NCBI GenBank assembly: GCA_017482385.1
Contig: JAFUNI010000004.1
Coordinates: 50,668-114,667, forward strand
Length of the DNA stretch: 64,000 nucleotides
Direction: 5' to 3'
Source: Oscillospiraceae bacterium
GTDB lineage: Bacteria > Bacillota > Clostridia > Oscillospirales > Oscillospiraceae
Position numbers and translations under genes: made by a program. Every line of letters starts with the position of its first letter. Within the stretch, counting starts at the first letter, position 1. The notes below the pieces were generated by a model. It saw only the letters and a list, made by a program, of their open reading frames with translations. It made no database searches and had not been told where the DNA came from. Below, piece by piece: positions 1 to 8,641 of the stretch.

Positions 1-1730
1 CAACCACAGGAGGTCATGGGATCCTGGAACAGGGAGTACAGAGTGATCTTCTCAACAGCACCCTGGGAGTACTTGCAGACAGCCTCGTCCATGGAATCGT
101 AACGACCCAGCTTCTCGTCCTGGCAGCCGGTCTTGAGGATGGGCTGGCAGGGACCTGCGGGATCCAGCTCCTGGGTAGCCTTAGCATCCAGCCAGGAAAC
201 AGCGCCGCACAGACCCAAACGCTCGGGAGTAACGATACAAACATGGCTGGGGGAGAAGGCCTGACACATAATACAGGTGTAGAAGGTGTCAACGGATTCG
301 TCAGTCATAGAAGCCAAACGGGCATCGCGCTTGTTGAAGATCTCGTTAGCTTGTGCGCGCAGCTCCTTGTTCTTGTCAGCGTCAACAACGATGGTGACCT
401 GGCACTTGTCCACAACAGCCTCGAACTCGCTCATGACCTTGGCGTACAGAACTTCGCCCAGGTGAGCAAACTTGAAGCCAGCCTCAAAGTCGGCCTTGGA
501 GATACGGACACGGATCATATCACGCTGACCGGTGTGCATAACGCCCTCAATGCAGTTGATCCAGGCGTGGATCTTACGCTCCATAACGGACTCGAAGTCA
601 GCCTGCATAGCCTTGCCGGCAACCTCAATGGTGTAGGACAGGGAGATCTTGGAGCCGACGGGGATCTCGTCGATCTCGGGGCCGATAACGGTGATCTTGT
701 GATCCTCGACTTCCTGCATGGTCTTGGTCTGCACCAGCTCGAAGCAGTCCACACGGGAGCCGTCCACTTCCACCTGCATATCGCCCTTACGGATGATCTC
801 ACCCTCGAAGGCGGTAGCGTAGGAAACGGGAATGTCGATCTTGGTGATCTTCAGCTTGATGTCGCGGGCTTCCAGAGAAGTTGCATTCCACTTCTCGGTA
901 TCCAGCTGCTGAATCAGGCTCTTGGGAACGCGGAACATATTCTCGGTCTCGTTAGAGATAACGGGGAAGCCCAGCTGAATAGCGCCGGCACCGTAGGAAA
1001 CGATCTCGTCGGACAGGGACTTGTAAGCGTTAACAAAAGCGCGGATACGGTCCATGGTGTACTGATACAGAGCCTTGGTATCGCCGGGAGTGATGTTACC
1101 GAAGATCAAAGCAGCACGCAGAGCCACGGAAACCACGTGGATAACGGACTGATCCTCGTAACCCAGGGGCACAACACGCACGCCCTCGCCCAGATTCATA
1201 CCGGCATCAGCACAGTGCTTGACGGAGCTGCCGGTCAGGGTGACCAGCAGGCCCTGTGCCTGGTAGGACTTGGCCAGAGCTACGGTCTCAGCGGGATCCT
1301 CAGCGCCGCCGATGATAACAGCAACACCGGGAATATCGCCGGTAACCAGAGGCAGACCCAGGTTACGGACGAATGCGTCGGACAGGAAGCCCATCTCGGG
1401 CTCTGCGTAGGGCTCTGCACCCTGCAGATACTTCAGAACTTCCAGGAATTCTGCACACAGAGCAGAAGCAACACCGCTGTCGAATGCGTCCTGCAGACGG
1501 GGGTTGCGGGTCATCATGGGCTTGATGTCATTTTCCAGAGCGGCCTTCAGCTCACCCAGGTTATTGATCTTCTTGCCGGTGATGGAATAGTAGCAGGGGA
1601 TGTTGTAAGCGGTGTTGGGGAAAGCGACGGCTTCGGCCTCGCCGAACTTGGCGATGGCAGCGTCGATAGCGGTTACGGTACGCTCGTAGTTGTAGTCGTT
1701 ACCGCTGAAAACTCTATCAAAAAGTGTCAC
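1..1730 (-). CDS. acsB: acetyl-CoA synthase (CODH/ACS beta subunit), 3' part missing at window edge
   Basis: This enzyme joins CO, a methyl group from the corrinoid protein and CoA into acetyl-CoA, the last step of the Wood-Ljungdahl pathway in the cytoplasm. I translated the minus strand from a GTG start (1728-1730) preceded by AGGAGG with 7 bases between; the frame is open to the window edge for 576 codons, against roughly 700-730 in the family. Near residues 490-530 it reads CIMCQAFSPSHVC followed by CGAVSWLDAK, the start of the A-cluster region that binds the Ni-Ni-[4Fe-4S] centre. The remaining A-cluster cysteines lie beyond the window. It is the last visible gene of the cooS-cooC-acsB run. 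A 502-residue plus-strand reading frame over this gene is an antisense shadow. Confidence 0.95.
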   Translation of the reverse strand, partial: MTLFDRVFSGNDYNYERTVTAIDAAIAKFGEAEAVAFPNTAYNIPCYYSITGKKINNLGELKAALENDIKPMMTRNPRLQDAFDSGVASALCAEFLEVLKYLQGAEPYAEPEMGFLSDAFVRNLGLPLVTGDIPGVAVIIGGAEDPAETVALAKSYQAQGLLVTLTGSSVKHCADAGMNLGEGVRVVPLGYEDQSVIHVVSVALRAALIFGNITPGDTKALYQYTMDRIRAFVNAYKSLSDEIVSYGAGAIQLGFPVISNETENMFRVPKSLIQQLDTEKWNATSLEARDIKLKITKIDIPVSYATAFEGEIIRKGDMQVEVDGSRVDCFELVQTKTMQEVEDHKITVIGPEIDEIPVGSKISLSYTIEVAGKAMQADFESVMERKIHAWINCIEGVMHTGQRDMIRVRISKADFEAGFKFAHLGEVLYAKVMSEFEAVVDKCQVTIVVDADKNKELRAQANEIFNKRDARLASMTDESVDTFYTCIMCQAFSPSHVCIVTPERLGLCGAVSWLDAKATQELDPAGPCQPILKTGCQDEKLGRYDSMDEAVCKYSQGAVEKITLYSLFQDPMTSCG

Positions 1731-1747
1731 GGTTTTTCCTCCTATTT

Positions 1748-2521
1748 TTAATCAAGTTCATCACGATCTAAGATCGCTTTGATGTTGCGAATTTCTTCGA
1801 TTGCTTTGGGGCTGAAATCGTAGGGTGATTTACCCTGGCGGTCTGCGTCGATAATATCGGTGTTGTAGTGGATGCAGCCCAAGAAGTCCTCAGCGGGAAT
1901 GGCGTTGCGGACGAATTCTTCGTCCTGGGCATCCCGGATCTTGTTGGCAACCACACGCACCTGCTTGACACCCAAATCCTTTGCAAGACGCTTTACATTC
2001 CGGTAGGTCTGTACGCTGCGGGCGCCGGGCTCAATGACCACGATAAACTGGTCCATATTCGCCGCAGTGCCTCTGCCCAAATGCTCCAACCCCGCTTCCA
2101 TATCCATGATGACCACATCGTTTTTTCGATAGGTCAACGCAGACAGGATGGATTTGAGCATCACATGCTCGGGGCAGACACAACCGCTGCCGCCCACATC
2201 CACAGTGCCCATCACCAAAAGCTTTACGCCGTTGATCTCCTTGGAAAAGGTATCCGGAATGTCGGAAACCTGGGGATTCAACTTAAAAAACTTATTGGCG
2301 GCGGTAGCGCCGGTGCGTTCTTCAACCAAAGTACGCATTTTGGAAATGGGGACGATGGCGTCCACTTCATCCTGTGTAAGGCCTAAGGCCAAGCCCAGGT
2401 TTGCATCGGGGTCTACATCGGCGGCCAGGACGGTGCGTCCTTCGTCGGCGTAGAGTCTTGCCAGGGTAGAGGACAGGGTGGTTTTACCTACACCGCCCTT
2501 ACCGGTAATCGCTACTTTCAT
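1748..2521 (-). CDS. cooC: CooC-type carbon monoxide dehydrogenase maturation ATPase
   Basis: A MinD/ParA-like deviant Walker P-loop ATPase, 257 residues, that helps insert nickel into the C-cluster of CO dehydrogenase (known for CooC/AcsF). The P-loop KGGVGKTTL is at residues 8-16. DVDPDANLGLALG near residue 36 and the CVC motif near residue 114 (GSGCVCPEHVML) are typical, the cysteines being the likely metal-binding and dimerising pair. Its ATG overlaps the cooS stop (TAATG), so translation is probably coupled. acsB follows after 17 bases. The position between CODH and ACS fits a role in maturing one or both enzymes. Confidence 0.93.
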   Translation of the reverse strand: MKVAITGKGGVGKTTLSSTLARLYADEGRTVLAADVDPDANLGLALGLTQDEVDAIVPISKMRTLVEERTGATAANKFFKLNPQVSDIPDTFSKEINGVKLLVMGTVDVGGSGCVCPEHVMLKSILSALTYRKNDVVIMDMEAGLEHLGRGTAANMDQFIVVIEPGARSVQTYRNVKRLAKDLGVKQVRVVANKIRDAQDEEFVRNAIPAEDFLGCIHYNTDIIDADRQGKSPYDFSPKAIEEIRNIKAILDRDELD

Positions 2522-4425
2522 TAGATACCCAGAGCTGCACGCTTAGCTTCAATGCAAGCGATCATCTTGTCGCCCAAAGCCTCGATATCGGTGTCCACAA
2601 CGAACTTAGCCTCAACCCACTTGTTGACGCCGTTCTCGCCCTGGAGCAGCTCGGTGACTTCGGTAGAGCCCTTGGAGTAGGGATCCACGCCCAGGAAGGT
2701 CTCAATACCGGTAGCCACAACGTAGTTACCGATGGAAACAGCCTTCTCGGACATCCATTCGGGAGCGCAGCCGACCACGGGAACCTGGGAAATGTTGATG
2801 CCCCAGTCCTTAGCGATATCGGAAGCCAGCACCATCATACGGGAAATATCCACGCAGGAACCCATATGCAGTACGGGAGGAATCTTGGCCAGCTCGCAAA
2901 CACGCTTCAGACCTGCGCCGCAGTATTCCTTAGCCTGCTCGGGATCCATCAGACCTGCCTTGGCAGCAGCCTGTGCGGAACAGCCGGTGGTGATCACGAT
3001 GATATCGTTCTCCAGCAGCTTCTTCATCAGCTCAATGTGAGCGGTGTCGGGACGAACCTTGGGGTTGTTACAGCCGACCATAGCCACAGCGCCGCGGATA
3101 ACACCGGAGTGTACACACTCGACCAGAGGCTTGGTGGTGCCGAACTCATCCAGCTGGGAGTTGGCAACGGTATCCAAAACGTCCTTGATAGCCTCAACAG
3201 AGTAGCCGACTCTTGCCTTCTGCTTCTGATTGGGGATGTTGACCAGCTCGGGAGTACGGTTCTTGAAGTTTTCAATAGCCATCTTCACGATTGCCTTAGC
3301 GTTGTCACCGGCGGTCTCAGCATGGAACTGAATGAACTCGGAGTCGGGCATACGGGCAATGGGAGAGGTGGTGATGAACTTGGTATGGAAGCACTTGCTG
3401 AGGGGGCCCAGAGCAGGGAAGATACACTGCACGTCCACCACGATGGCTTCGCAGGCGCCGGTGAGGACAACGTTCTCCTGGTTCAGGAAGTTACCTGCCA
3501 TAGGAATGCCGTGACGCATGGTGACCTCGTTGGAGGTACAGCAGACACCGGCAACGGTGATGCCCTTGGCACCCATGGATTTTGCCAGCTCGATCATTTC
3601 GGGATCGTTGGCATAATGTACGATCATTTCAGACAGGGAAGGATCGTGACCGTGAACAACAATGTTCACGTTGTCCTTCTCCATAACACCGATGTTAGCC
3701 TCGGTGTCGATGGGCTTGGGAGTGCCGAACATAACGTCGGAGAACTCAGTGCCCATCATAGAGCCGCCCCAGCCGTCGGACAGGCCTGCGCGCAGGGACT
3801 GACGAATCAGAGCCTCGGGCAAGGAAGAACAACCCATATGGGTCATGTGCATCGCAGTAGCGATTTCCCGGTCGATAGCCCGGGGCATGATCTCTGCCTT
3901 CTTCCACAGCTCCTTGGTGTGCTCGGGAGCACGCTGTGCAAACTTCTGCTCGCCGAAGGGGAAGCCGTACTCCAGCAGGCCGATCTCAGCCATTTCGTGA
4001 GCCAGATCGTAAATGTCCTTGCCTTCGGTCTCTACGCCCCATTCCTTGGCGATGCGGATCAGCTTTTCAGGATCCTTGACCTGATAGTTGCCGCCCTCGC
4101 GGGTCTGGTGCAGGGTGTGCATAATTTCGCGGCCGTGGTCAGAGTGAGCCGCAGTACCGCCTACGGTGAAACGCAGGTAGTTACGGGCGACGATGCCGTG
4201 CACGTCACAGCCACAGATACCGCGGGGGCTCTTGGGGGTGATACGGCAGGGGCCCATGGAGCAGATCCGGCAGCAAGTACCGCCTTCGCCGAATCCACAG
4301 TGGGGAGATTGATTCTTGACGCGCTGCTGCCAAGTGTCAGCGCCGACCTTATGAGCGGTTTCCAACAGCTCGTTGGTGGCAGCTTCCATTTCTTCAACAG
4401 ACGTAGTGAATGCCCAATCCTTCAA
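2521..4425 (-). CDS. cooS: anaerobic Ni-Fe carbon monoxide dehydrogenase catalytic subunit
   Basis: This is the AcsA/CooS hybrid-cluster-fold enzyme that interconverts CO and CO2; here it would supply CO to the acsB product. It has 634 residues, normal for the family. The N-terminal cysteine cluster (CGFGEGGTCCRICSMGPCRI, residues about 44-63) makes the B and D [4Fe-4S] clusters. C-cluster ligand regions VHGHDPSLSE, GVCCTSN, GCNNPK, TTGCSAQAAAKAGLM and MGSCVDISR are all visible in order. The ATG is preceded by TAGGAGG on the minus strand. It is the first gene of the run, under the promoter at 4489-4517. No corrinoid or methyltransferase subunits are in view; they may lie to the left. Confidence 0.96.
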   Translation of the reverse strand: MKDWAFTTSVEEMEAATNELLETAHKVGADTWQQRVKNQSPHCGFGEGGTCCRICSMGPCRITPKSPRGICGCDVHGIVARNYLRFTVGGTAAHSDHGREIMHTLHQTREGGNYQVKDPEKLIRIAKEWGVETEGKDIYDLAHEMAEIGLLEYGFPFGEQKFAQRAPEHTKELWKKAEIMPRAIDREIATAMHMTHMGCSSLPEALIRQSLRAGLSDGWGGSMMGTEFSDVMFGTPKPIDTEANIGVMEKDNVNIVVHGHDPSLSEMIVHYANDPEMIELAKSMGAKGITVAGVCCTSNEVTMRHGIPMAGNFLNQENVVLTGACEAIVVDVQCIFPALGPLSKCFHTKFITTSPIARMPDSEFIQFHAETAGDNAKAIVKMAIENFKNRTPELVNIPNQKQKARVGYSVEAIKDVLDTVANSQLDEFGTTKPLVECVHSGVIRGAVAMVGCNNPKVRPDTAHIELMKKLLENDIIVITTGCSAQAAAKAGLMDPEQAKEYCGAGLKRVCELAKIPPVLHMGSCVDISRMMVLASDIAKDWGINISQVPVVGCAPEWMSEKAVSIGNYVVATGIETFLGVDPYSKGSTEVTELLQGENGVNKWVEAKFVVDTDIEALGDKMIACIEAKRAALGI

Positions 4426-4453
4426 TGTGATTTCCTCCTATTTGTTGATTTTG

Positions 4454-4471
4454 CACCAATGCATATTGGCG
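4454..4471. promoter_or_regulatory. inverted repeat downstream of the cooS promoter, candidate operator
   Basis: GCxCCAAT-gcat-ATTGGxGC lies about 20 bases after the -10 box, between promoter and ribosome site. The arms are perfect apart from one position. The location suits a repressor or a small RNA hairpin; no regulator gene is adjacent to name it. Confidence 0.45.
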
Positions 4472-4488
4472 CATAGTACATCAGTATT

Positions 4489-4517
4489 ATTCTAATGCCT
4501 TTGGGCTCAAAAGTCAA
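4489..4517 (-). promoter_or_regulatory. promoter of the cooS-cooC-acsB operon
   Basis: On the minus strand TTGACT (4512-4517) and TAGAAT (4489-4494) are separated by exactly 17 bases, giving a vegetative-type promoter 64 bases before the cooS start codon. Confidence 0.8.
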
Positions 4518-4589
4518 TGGTTATTTGCCCATAAATCGACGGAATTTCCATCCCCCGGGAGGGGATGCTCCGGTTTTCTCCCGAGGAGA

Positions 4590-4618
4590 TTGACACTGCC
4601 CAAAAACGGTGGTATAAT
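4590..4618 (+). promoter_or_regulatory. promoter of the AEC permease gene
   Basis: TTGACA (4590-4595) and TATAAT (4613-4618), both perfect consensus, are separated by 17 bases. It diverges from the cooS promoter with about 75 bases between the two -35 boxes. Confidence 0.88.
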
Positions 4619-4651
4619 ACAACGCAATTTGTAGAAAGGAGAGGAAATGCT

Positions 4652-5575
4652 GTGGCTGTTTTGTTAAAGCAGATGTTGGTGCTTTACATATTCATTATTG
4701 CCGGCATTGTTTTGGGCAGGTGGCGAAAAGATATGGCGCAAAAAAGCAGCGTCTTAAGCTTTTTGCTGGTGAATTTGTTGCTGCCCTGCAAGATGTTTCT
4801 GAACTTCTCCCGCAATTTTACGGTATCCTATCTGCAGAACAATTATGTGACCGTCTTTATCGCGCTGGGTATTTTGGGACTGCTGATTCTGGCGGGAGTG
4901 CTGGTTGGAAAGCTTTTGACAAAGGATCAGTACGCCCGGAAGGTTTATAACTACTCTACTACCGTTGCCAATTATGCGTTTTTTGGATATGTGCTTGTGG
5001 AAAACGCCTTCGGTGAGGCGGCTATGAATGATATGATGGTGTTTTGCTTGCCCATTGCGCTGTACTGCTACACCTTCGGTGTTGCACAGCTAATGGACAA
5101 AAAGGTATCTGCCAAATCTCTGTGTAATGTGACTACGATTGCGATTGCCTTGGGCATACTGGTTGGCCTTACCGGTATGCAGCTGCCGGATGTGATTTCT
5201 ACCGTGGCGGGCAATGCCGGCAGTGCGGTGGGACCTGTGAGTATGCTCTTGGTTGGTTTTGTGCTTTCCGGATTTACGTTGAAGGAACTGCTGCCTACTT
5301 GGCAGACTTGGGTGTTCTGCGTCATTCGGCTTTTGATTTTGCCGGCAGGTGTTTTTGGGATTTGTATGTTGCTGCGGCAGTTTATAGTGCTGCCTGGACC
5401 GGTATATCCCTACGCAGTGTTTATGGCGGCAATGCCTTGCGGCTTGAATCCGGTCATATATCCCCGGCTGATCGGTAAGGATTGCTCGCTGGGTGCAAAG
5501 CTGATCCCACTGACTTCCATTCTTAGCTGTCTTACCATTCCGCTATGGCTTTACATAACCGAATTATATAGCTAA
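4652..5575 (+). CDS. AEC family transporter (auxin-efflux-carrier fold)
   Basis: A 307-residue permease with about ten hydrophobic segments, including LVLYIFIIAGIVLGRWR at the N-terminus and ALNPVIYPR-type residues (CGLNPVIYPRLIGKDC) in the last third, the crossover region of the AEC/bile-acid-symporter fold. Family members move organic anions such as malate, or export small metabolites; the substrate cannot be read from sequence. I chose the GTG at 4652 because AGGAGAGG sits 6-8 bases before it; a longer reading frame back to 4565 would overlap the promoter. It is monocistronic, with its own strong promoter and a terminator at its stop codon. Confidence 0.85.
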   Translation: MAVLLKQMLVLYIFIIAGIVLGRWRKDMAQKSSVLSFLLVNLLLPCKMFLNFSRNFTVSYLQNNYVTVFIALGILGLLILAGVLVGKLLTKDQYARKVYNYSTTVANYAFFGYVLVENAFGEAAMNDMMVFCLPIALYCYTFGVAQLMDKKVSAKSLCNVTTIAIALGILVGLTGMQLPDVISTVAGNAGSAVGPVSMLLVGFVLSGFTLKELLPTWQTWVFCVIRLLILPAGVFGICMLLRQFIVLPGPVYPYAVFMAAMPCGLNPVIYPRLIGKDCSLGAKLIPLTSILSCLTIPLWLYITELYS

Positions 5576-5605
5576 AAAAGCTGCCGTATTTACGGCAGCT
5601 TTTTT
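5575..5605. terminator. bidirectional intrinsic terminator between the AEC gene and lrgB
   Basis: The 14-base stem with arms AAAAAGCTGCCGTA and TACGGCAGCTTTTT has A- and T-runs on both sides. It overlaps the stop codons of both convergent genes and serves both strands. Confidence 0.9.
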
Positions 5606-6296
5606 AGCGTAAAAGTAATACCAAAGGAAATAAAACAGAGGTAAGGATACCGGCTATCACTAAGGATAAACTGCTGACAGCTCCAGCCAAAGGATCAATC
5701 TCGGTAGCCCGGGAGGTACCGATCACATGGGATGCGGTGCCTAAACCTACGCCTTGAGCAATGGGGTCTGTGATTCGCAGGATCTTGCATGCAAAAGAAC
5801 CTACCAGGTTGCCCAAAATGCCGGTGATCACAATGGCCGCGGAGGTCAGTGCGGGAATGCCGCCGTTTTGTTCGGAGAGGACTACGCCGATGGCAGTGGT
5901 GATGGATTTGGGCAGCAGGGATACGGTCAAAGCTGTGTCCAGCTGCCAAACTCCGCAAAGGACACCGATGAAAAACAGGCTTGTTACAGTGCCTGCGGCA
6001 ACACCGACCAAAATGGCACCTATTTGGTTTTTGAAGGCCTTTAACTGTCCGTAAAGGGGCACGGCCAGACTGACCGTAGCCGGTGTTAGCAGCCAGGTGA
6101 TCCAACCGGAACGGGTTTGATAGAGCTGCAGATCAAAATCTGTTAACAGCAGGACGGCGATGGACAGCGCAGTTGCGATCAGCAGTGGATTGCACAGGGG
6201 CGAGCGGGTCTTTTTCTGACACCATAATCCCAGTTGATATGTAGCCAATGTCAGCAGTAAAGGGAAAAGGGAAATGTCTTGCAGAAGTTCTGTCAT
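5604..6296 (-). CDS. lrgB: LrgB/CidB-family membrane protein
   Basis: This is the 230-residue partner of LrgA/CidA. It is almost entirely hydrophobic, with the family signature region LPKSITTAIGVVLSEQNGGIPALTS and the C-terminal GLGTASHVIGTSRATEI. LrgAB-type pairs are known from staphylococci and streptococci in autolysis control, and from Bacillus (PftAB) and Streptococcus in pyruvate uptake. The ATG at 6294-6296 overlaps the lrgA stop by four bases, which fixes the start; the frame extends further upstream but that part lies inside lrgA. Its stop falls in the shared terminator, so it ends the run that starts at glgC. Confidence 0.92.
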   Translation of the reverse strand: MTELLQDISLFPLLLTLATYQLGLWCQKKTRSPLCNPLLIATALSIAVLLLTDFDLQLYQTRSGWITWLLTPATVSLAVPLYGQLKAFKNQIGAILVGVAAGTVTSLFFIGVLCGVWQLDTALTVSLLPKSITTAIGVVLSEQNGGIPALTSAAIVITGILGNLVGSFACKILRITDPIAQGVGLGTASHVIGTSRATEIDPLAGAVSSLSLVIAGILTSVLFPLVLLLR

Positions 6297-6646
6297 TTGC
6301 GTTTCCCCCTTTTGATCAGCCATTGTGTCACCAATCCACTGACACCCAATACCAGGAATGTAGAAACAACGATAATGGTGATGATTGCCGCTGCGTTTTG
6401 GGAGATAACACCCCAGTATTCCAAAATTTTTACACAGATCGGTACGTATAAGACTGGCATAACGGAGATCAGCCAATTGGCAGCATCCTGCACCTGTGCA
6501 GTTTTCAAGATCCCTGTGGCCAGCGCGATCAGCAGCAGTACAAGTCCGTAGATGGCGGCGGGAATGGGAAGGGGAATGACCCGCTCCAGCAGCTCTCCCA
6601 ATCCGGAAAACAGAAGAATATACAGTAATTGGGTAATGTATTTCAT
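6293..6646 (-). CDS. lrgA: LrgA/CidA-family holin-like membrane protein
   Basis: A 117-residue protein with four hydrophobic segments (residues about 5-22, 28-47, 60-80 and 85-106). The family motif PIPAAIYGLVLLLIAL, in which IPA and the following G-L pattern are typical, is at residues 27-42. It forms membrane oligomers with LrgB. The AGAGG site sits a few bases before the ATG. The gene begins 15 bases after the Cys-rich small gene, so it appears to be read with the glycogen genes; transport of a glycolytic end product would fit that setting better than lysis, but this is inference. Confidence 0.9.
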   Translation of the reverse strand: MKYITQLLYILLFSGLGELLERVIPLPIPAAIYGLVLLLIALATGILKTAQVQDAANWLISVMPVLYVPICVKILEYWGVISQNAAAIITIIVVSTFLVLGVSGLVTQWLIKRGKRK

Positions 6647-6661
6647 AGAGATCCTCTTTGT

Positions 6662-6838
6662 TTATTGATCTTCGCTTAATTTGCGTATTTCTTGGGCAAT
6701 GGTGCAGTTGGGGGCGTGAATGCAGTTTTCAAAGCAGCAATCCACGTCCACGACTTTTCCGTCTTCGGTTTCCACGGCAACCATACGGCTTTTGTCCAAA
6801 GTGCGGCAATAACCGCTGAAAAAATATTCTTTCTCCAT
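6662..6838 (-). CDS. 58-residue Cys-rich hypothetical protein
   Basis: I translated this directly from the minus strand. The ATG at 6836-6838 lies one base after the stop of the upstream amylase gene, with GAGGAA spanning that stop as ribosome site; the TAA is at 6662-6664. The protein begins MEKEYFFSGYCR, has a hydrophilic middle and ends with four closely spaced cysteines: C34, C35, C39 and C45 (DVDCCFENCIHAPNCTIA). This suggests a small metal- or Fe-S-binding protein. I do not recognise a named family. Tight coupling to the amylase upstream and lrgA downstream supports it as a real gene. Confidence 0.75.
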   Translation of the reverse strand: MEKEYFFSGYCRTLDKSRMVAVETEDGKVVDVDCCFENCIHAPNCTIAQEIRKLSEDQ

Positions 6839-6839
6839 T

Positions 6840-8639
6840 TTATTCCTCTTCTATACAGAATCCACCGGGGGCAAGGGCTTGCCCGTTCAGTCGGTGGCTC
6901 ATCAGCACAGTGCCCTCCGGAATATCCCAGTTGCCACCGCTTTGGTTTACATAAATCTCAACAGACTTACCCGAATAACTGCGGCTAAAGCCGATTTTGC
7001 CATCTCCTGCCTGGAAAAAACGAATGTCACCCAACTGCAGCGCAGAGTTTTCTTTGCGGAGATTTCCCAAGGTCCTGTAAAGACCCAGCAGAATGGGATC
7101 GACCTTTCCCCAGGGGTAGGTGCGGCGGTTAAAGGGATCCTTGTGACCTTCCATACCTGCCTCGTCGCCATAGTAGATACTGGGCGCGCCGGGGAGCGTG
7201 TATTGGAGAAATGCAGCTGTAAAAAGCTTTTCCTTTGCCTGTTCCAAAACTTCCGGAGAAAGCTTTTTGGTTGCAGCCACCTCCCGGTTGTAATCAAAAT
7301 CATCGACCAGGGCAGTAAGGATCCGGGGCGTGTCGTGGCTACCCAGCAGATTCATATTGCAGGCAAGGACCTGAGGCGGATAGTTTTCTGCGATTGTCAT
7401 TACCGTTTCACGGAAAGCTACGCCATCATCTTTACCCCAGAGGAAGTTGAGAATCGCGGTGCGGAAGGGATAATTCATGCAGGAGTCCAGCACTCCCTCG
7501 GTGAAGTACCGGCGGCGAATGCCATAGGCGACTTTGTTGGATGCATCCTCCCAAACCTCGCCAATGAGCAGAGCATCGGGGCGGAGCTGCCGCAGCCGTT
7601 TTTTGAGCGCTCCGATAAATTCGTTGGGCAGCTCGTCTGCCACATCCAGGCGGAAGCCGTCTGCGCCCAGCTTCAGCCAGTGAGCAATGACGGAATCATC
7701 ACTACCGAAAATATAGTCCATAAAAGCCGGGTCTGATTTATTTACAGTGGGGAGGGTATGGAATCCCCACCAGCTTTCGTATTTGTCCGGATACCGGTGG
7801 AACTGATACCAGGAATAGTAGGGAGAATTTTTGCTTGCGACAGCTGATTCAAAATAGGTGCTCCGGGAGCCAGTGTGGGAAAACACCCCGTCCAAGACCA
7901 CTTTGATACCCCTTTTGTGGGCAGCTTGACACAGGGCCTTAAAATCTTCCTCTGTACCCAGCATGGGATCGGGCGTTTTGTAATCAGCGGTGTCATAGCG
8001 GTGATTGGAGAAAGCCTTGCTAATGGGATTGAGATACAAAATCGTTGTGCCGAAAGAGGCAATATAGTCCATCTTTTCGGTAATTCCACGGAAATTTCCA
8101 CCGAAAAAGTCGTTGTTCAGTACTTCGCCTTTATCATTGGGCTGCCAAACAACTTCCTCGTCCCAGGAATTATGCATGGTATAAGGCTCCAACTTCCCGG
8201 TCAGCTTGCAATCTCCGGACTTGTGGAACCTGTCGGGGAAAACCTGGTAGATCACAGCGCCCTTTGCCCAGTCCGGGGTGGTGAAATCTGCCGGTGTGCA
8301 GGTAAGCTGCCACCGGTCACCTGCTTCCATATTGGTATGGTGACCTTGCTTAAACAGCCGGAAAGAACCCTCCGGCTTGTAGATTTTAAAGTAATAATAG
8401 TATAGACCTGGTTTCAGTGTAAAACTGCCGCTCCAAACATCATATGCGCCTTGTGTTGACGCTTTTTGCAGGGGAGCGACTATACCGGGTGTGCCGTCTT
8501 CCAAATCCAAAACGCATTCCACTTTTACAGCCCCAACAGAGCAGGGGATGTAAATGTGCAGACAGCAGGATTGCCCTTCGGCTAAAGTGCCGAAGGGCGA
8601 TTTGTATTCTGCTTTCTGAGAATCAAATAAAATCCGCAT
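6840..8639 (-). CDS. GH13 alpha-amylase family enzyme (neopullulanase/cyclomaltodextrinase-like)
   Basis: A 599-residue intracellular glycosidase without a signal peptide. An N-terminal beta-sandwich (about 1-130) precedes the TIM barrel. Conserved GH13 regions are all visible: DGVFSHTG, GFRLDVADE with the nucleophile Asp near residue 328, IGEVWED with the acid Glu near 358, and LLGSHDTPR with the third Asp near 435. The ATG at 8637-8639 begins two bases after the glgA stop and uses an AAAGG site inside glgA; the longer frame to 8774 runs inside glgA and was not used. It probably trims or degrades glycogen or maltodextrins in the cytoplasm. Confidence 0.92.
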   Translation of the reverse strand: MRILFDSQKAEYKSPFGTLAEGQSCCLHIYIPCSVGAVKVECVLDLEDGTPGIVAPLQKASTQGAYDVWSGSFTLKPGLYYYYFKIYKPEGSFRLFKQGHHTNMEAGDRWQLTCTPADFTTPDWAKGAVIYQVFPDRFHKSGDCKLTGKLEPYTMHNSWDEEVVWQPNDKGEVLNNDFFGGNFRGITEKMDYIASFGTTILYLNPISKAFSNHRYDTADYKTPDPMLGTEEDFKALCQAAHKRGIKVVLDGVFSHTGSRSTYFESAVASKNSPYYSWYQFHRYPDKYESWWGFHTLPTVNKSDPAFMDYIFGSDDSVIAHWLKLGADGFRLDVADELPNEFIGALKKRLRQLRPDALLIGEVWEDASNKVAYGIRRRYFTEGVLDSCMNYPFRTAILNFLWGKDDGVAFRETVMTIAENYPPQVLACNMNLLGSHDTPRILTALVDDFDYNREVAATKKLSPEVLEQAKEKLFTAAFLQYTLPGAPSIYYGDEAGMEGHKDPFNRRTYPWGKVDPILLGLYRTLGNLRKENSALQLGDIRFFQAGDGKIGFSRSYSGKSVEIYVNQSGGNWDIPEGTVLMSHRLNGQALAPGGFCIEEE

Positions 8640-8641
8640 TG

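Noticed and set aside
243-1751. 502-residue plus-strand reading frame
   Set aside because: It is antisense to acsB, whose minus-strand translation shows clear ACS motifs; the plus frame has no known motif and no ribosome site.
2866-4476. 536-residue plus-strand reading frame
   Set aside because: Shadow of cooS on the other strand; rich in His/Val/Gly as expected from reverse reading of a codon-biased gene.
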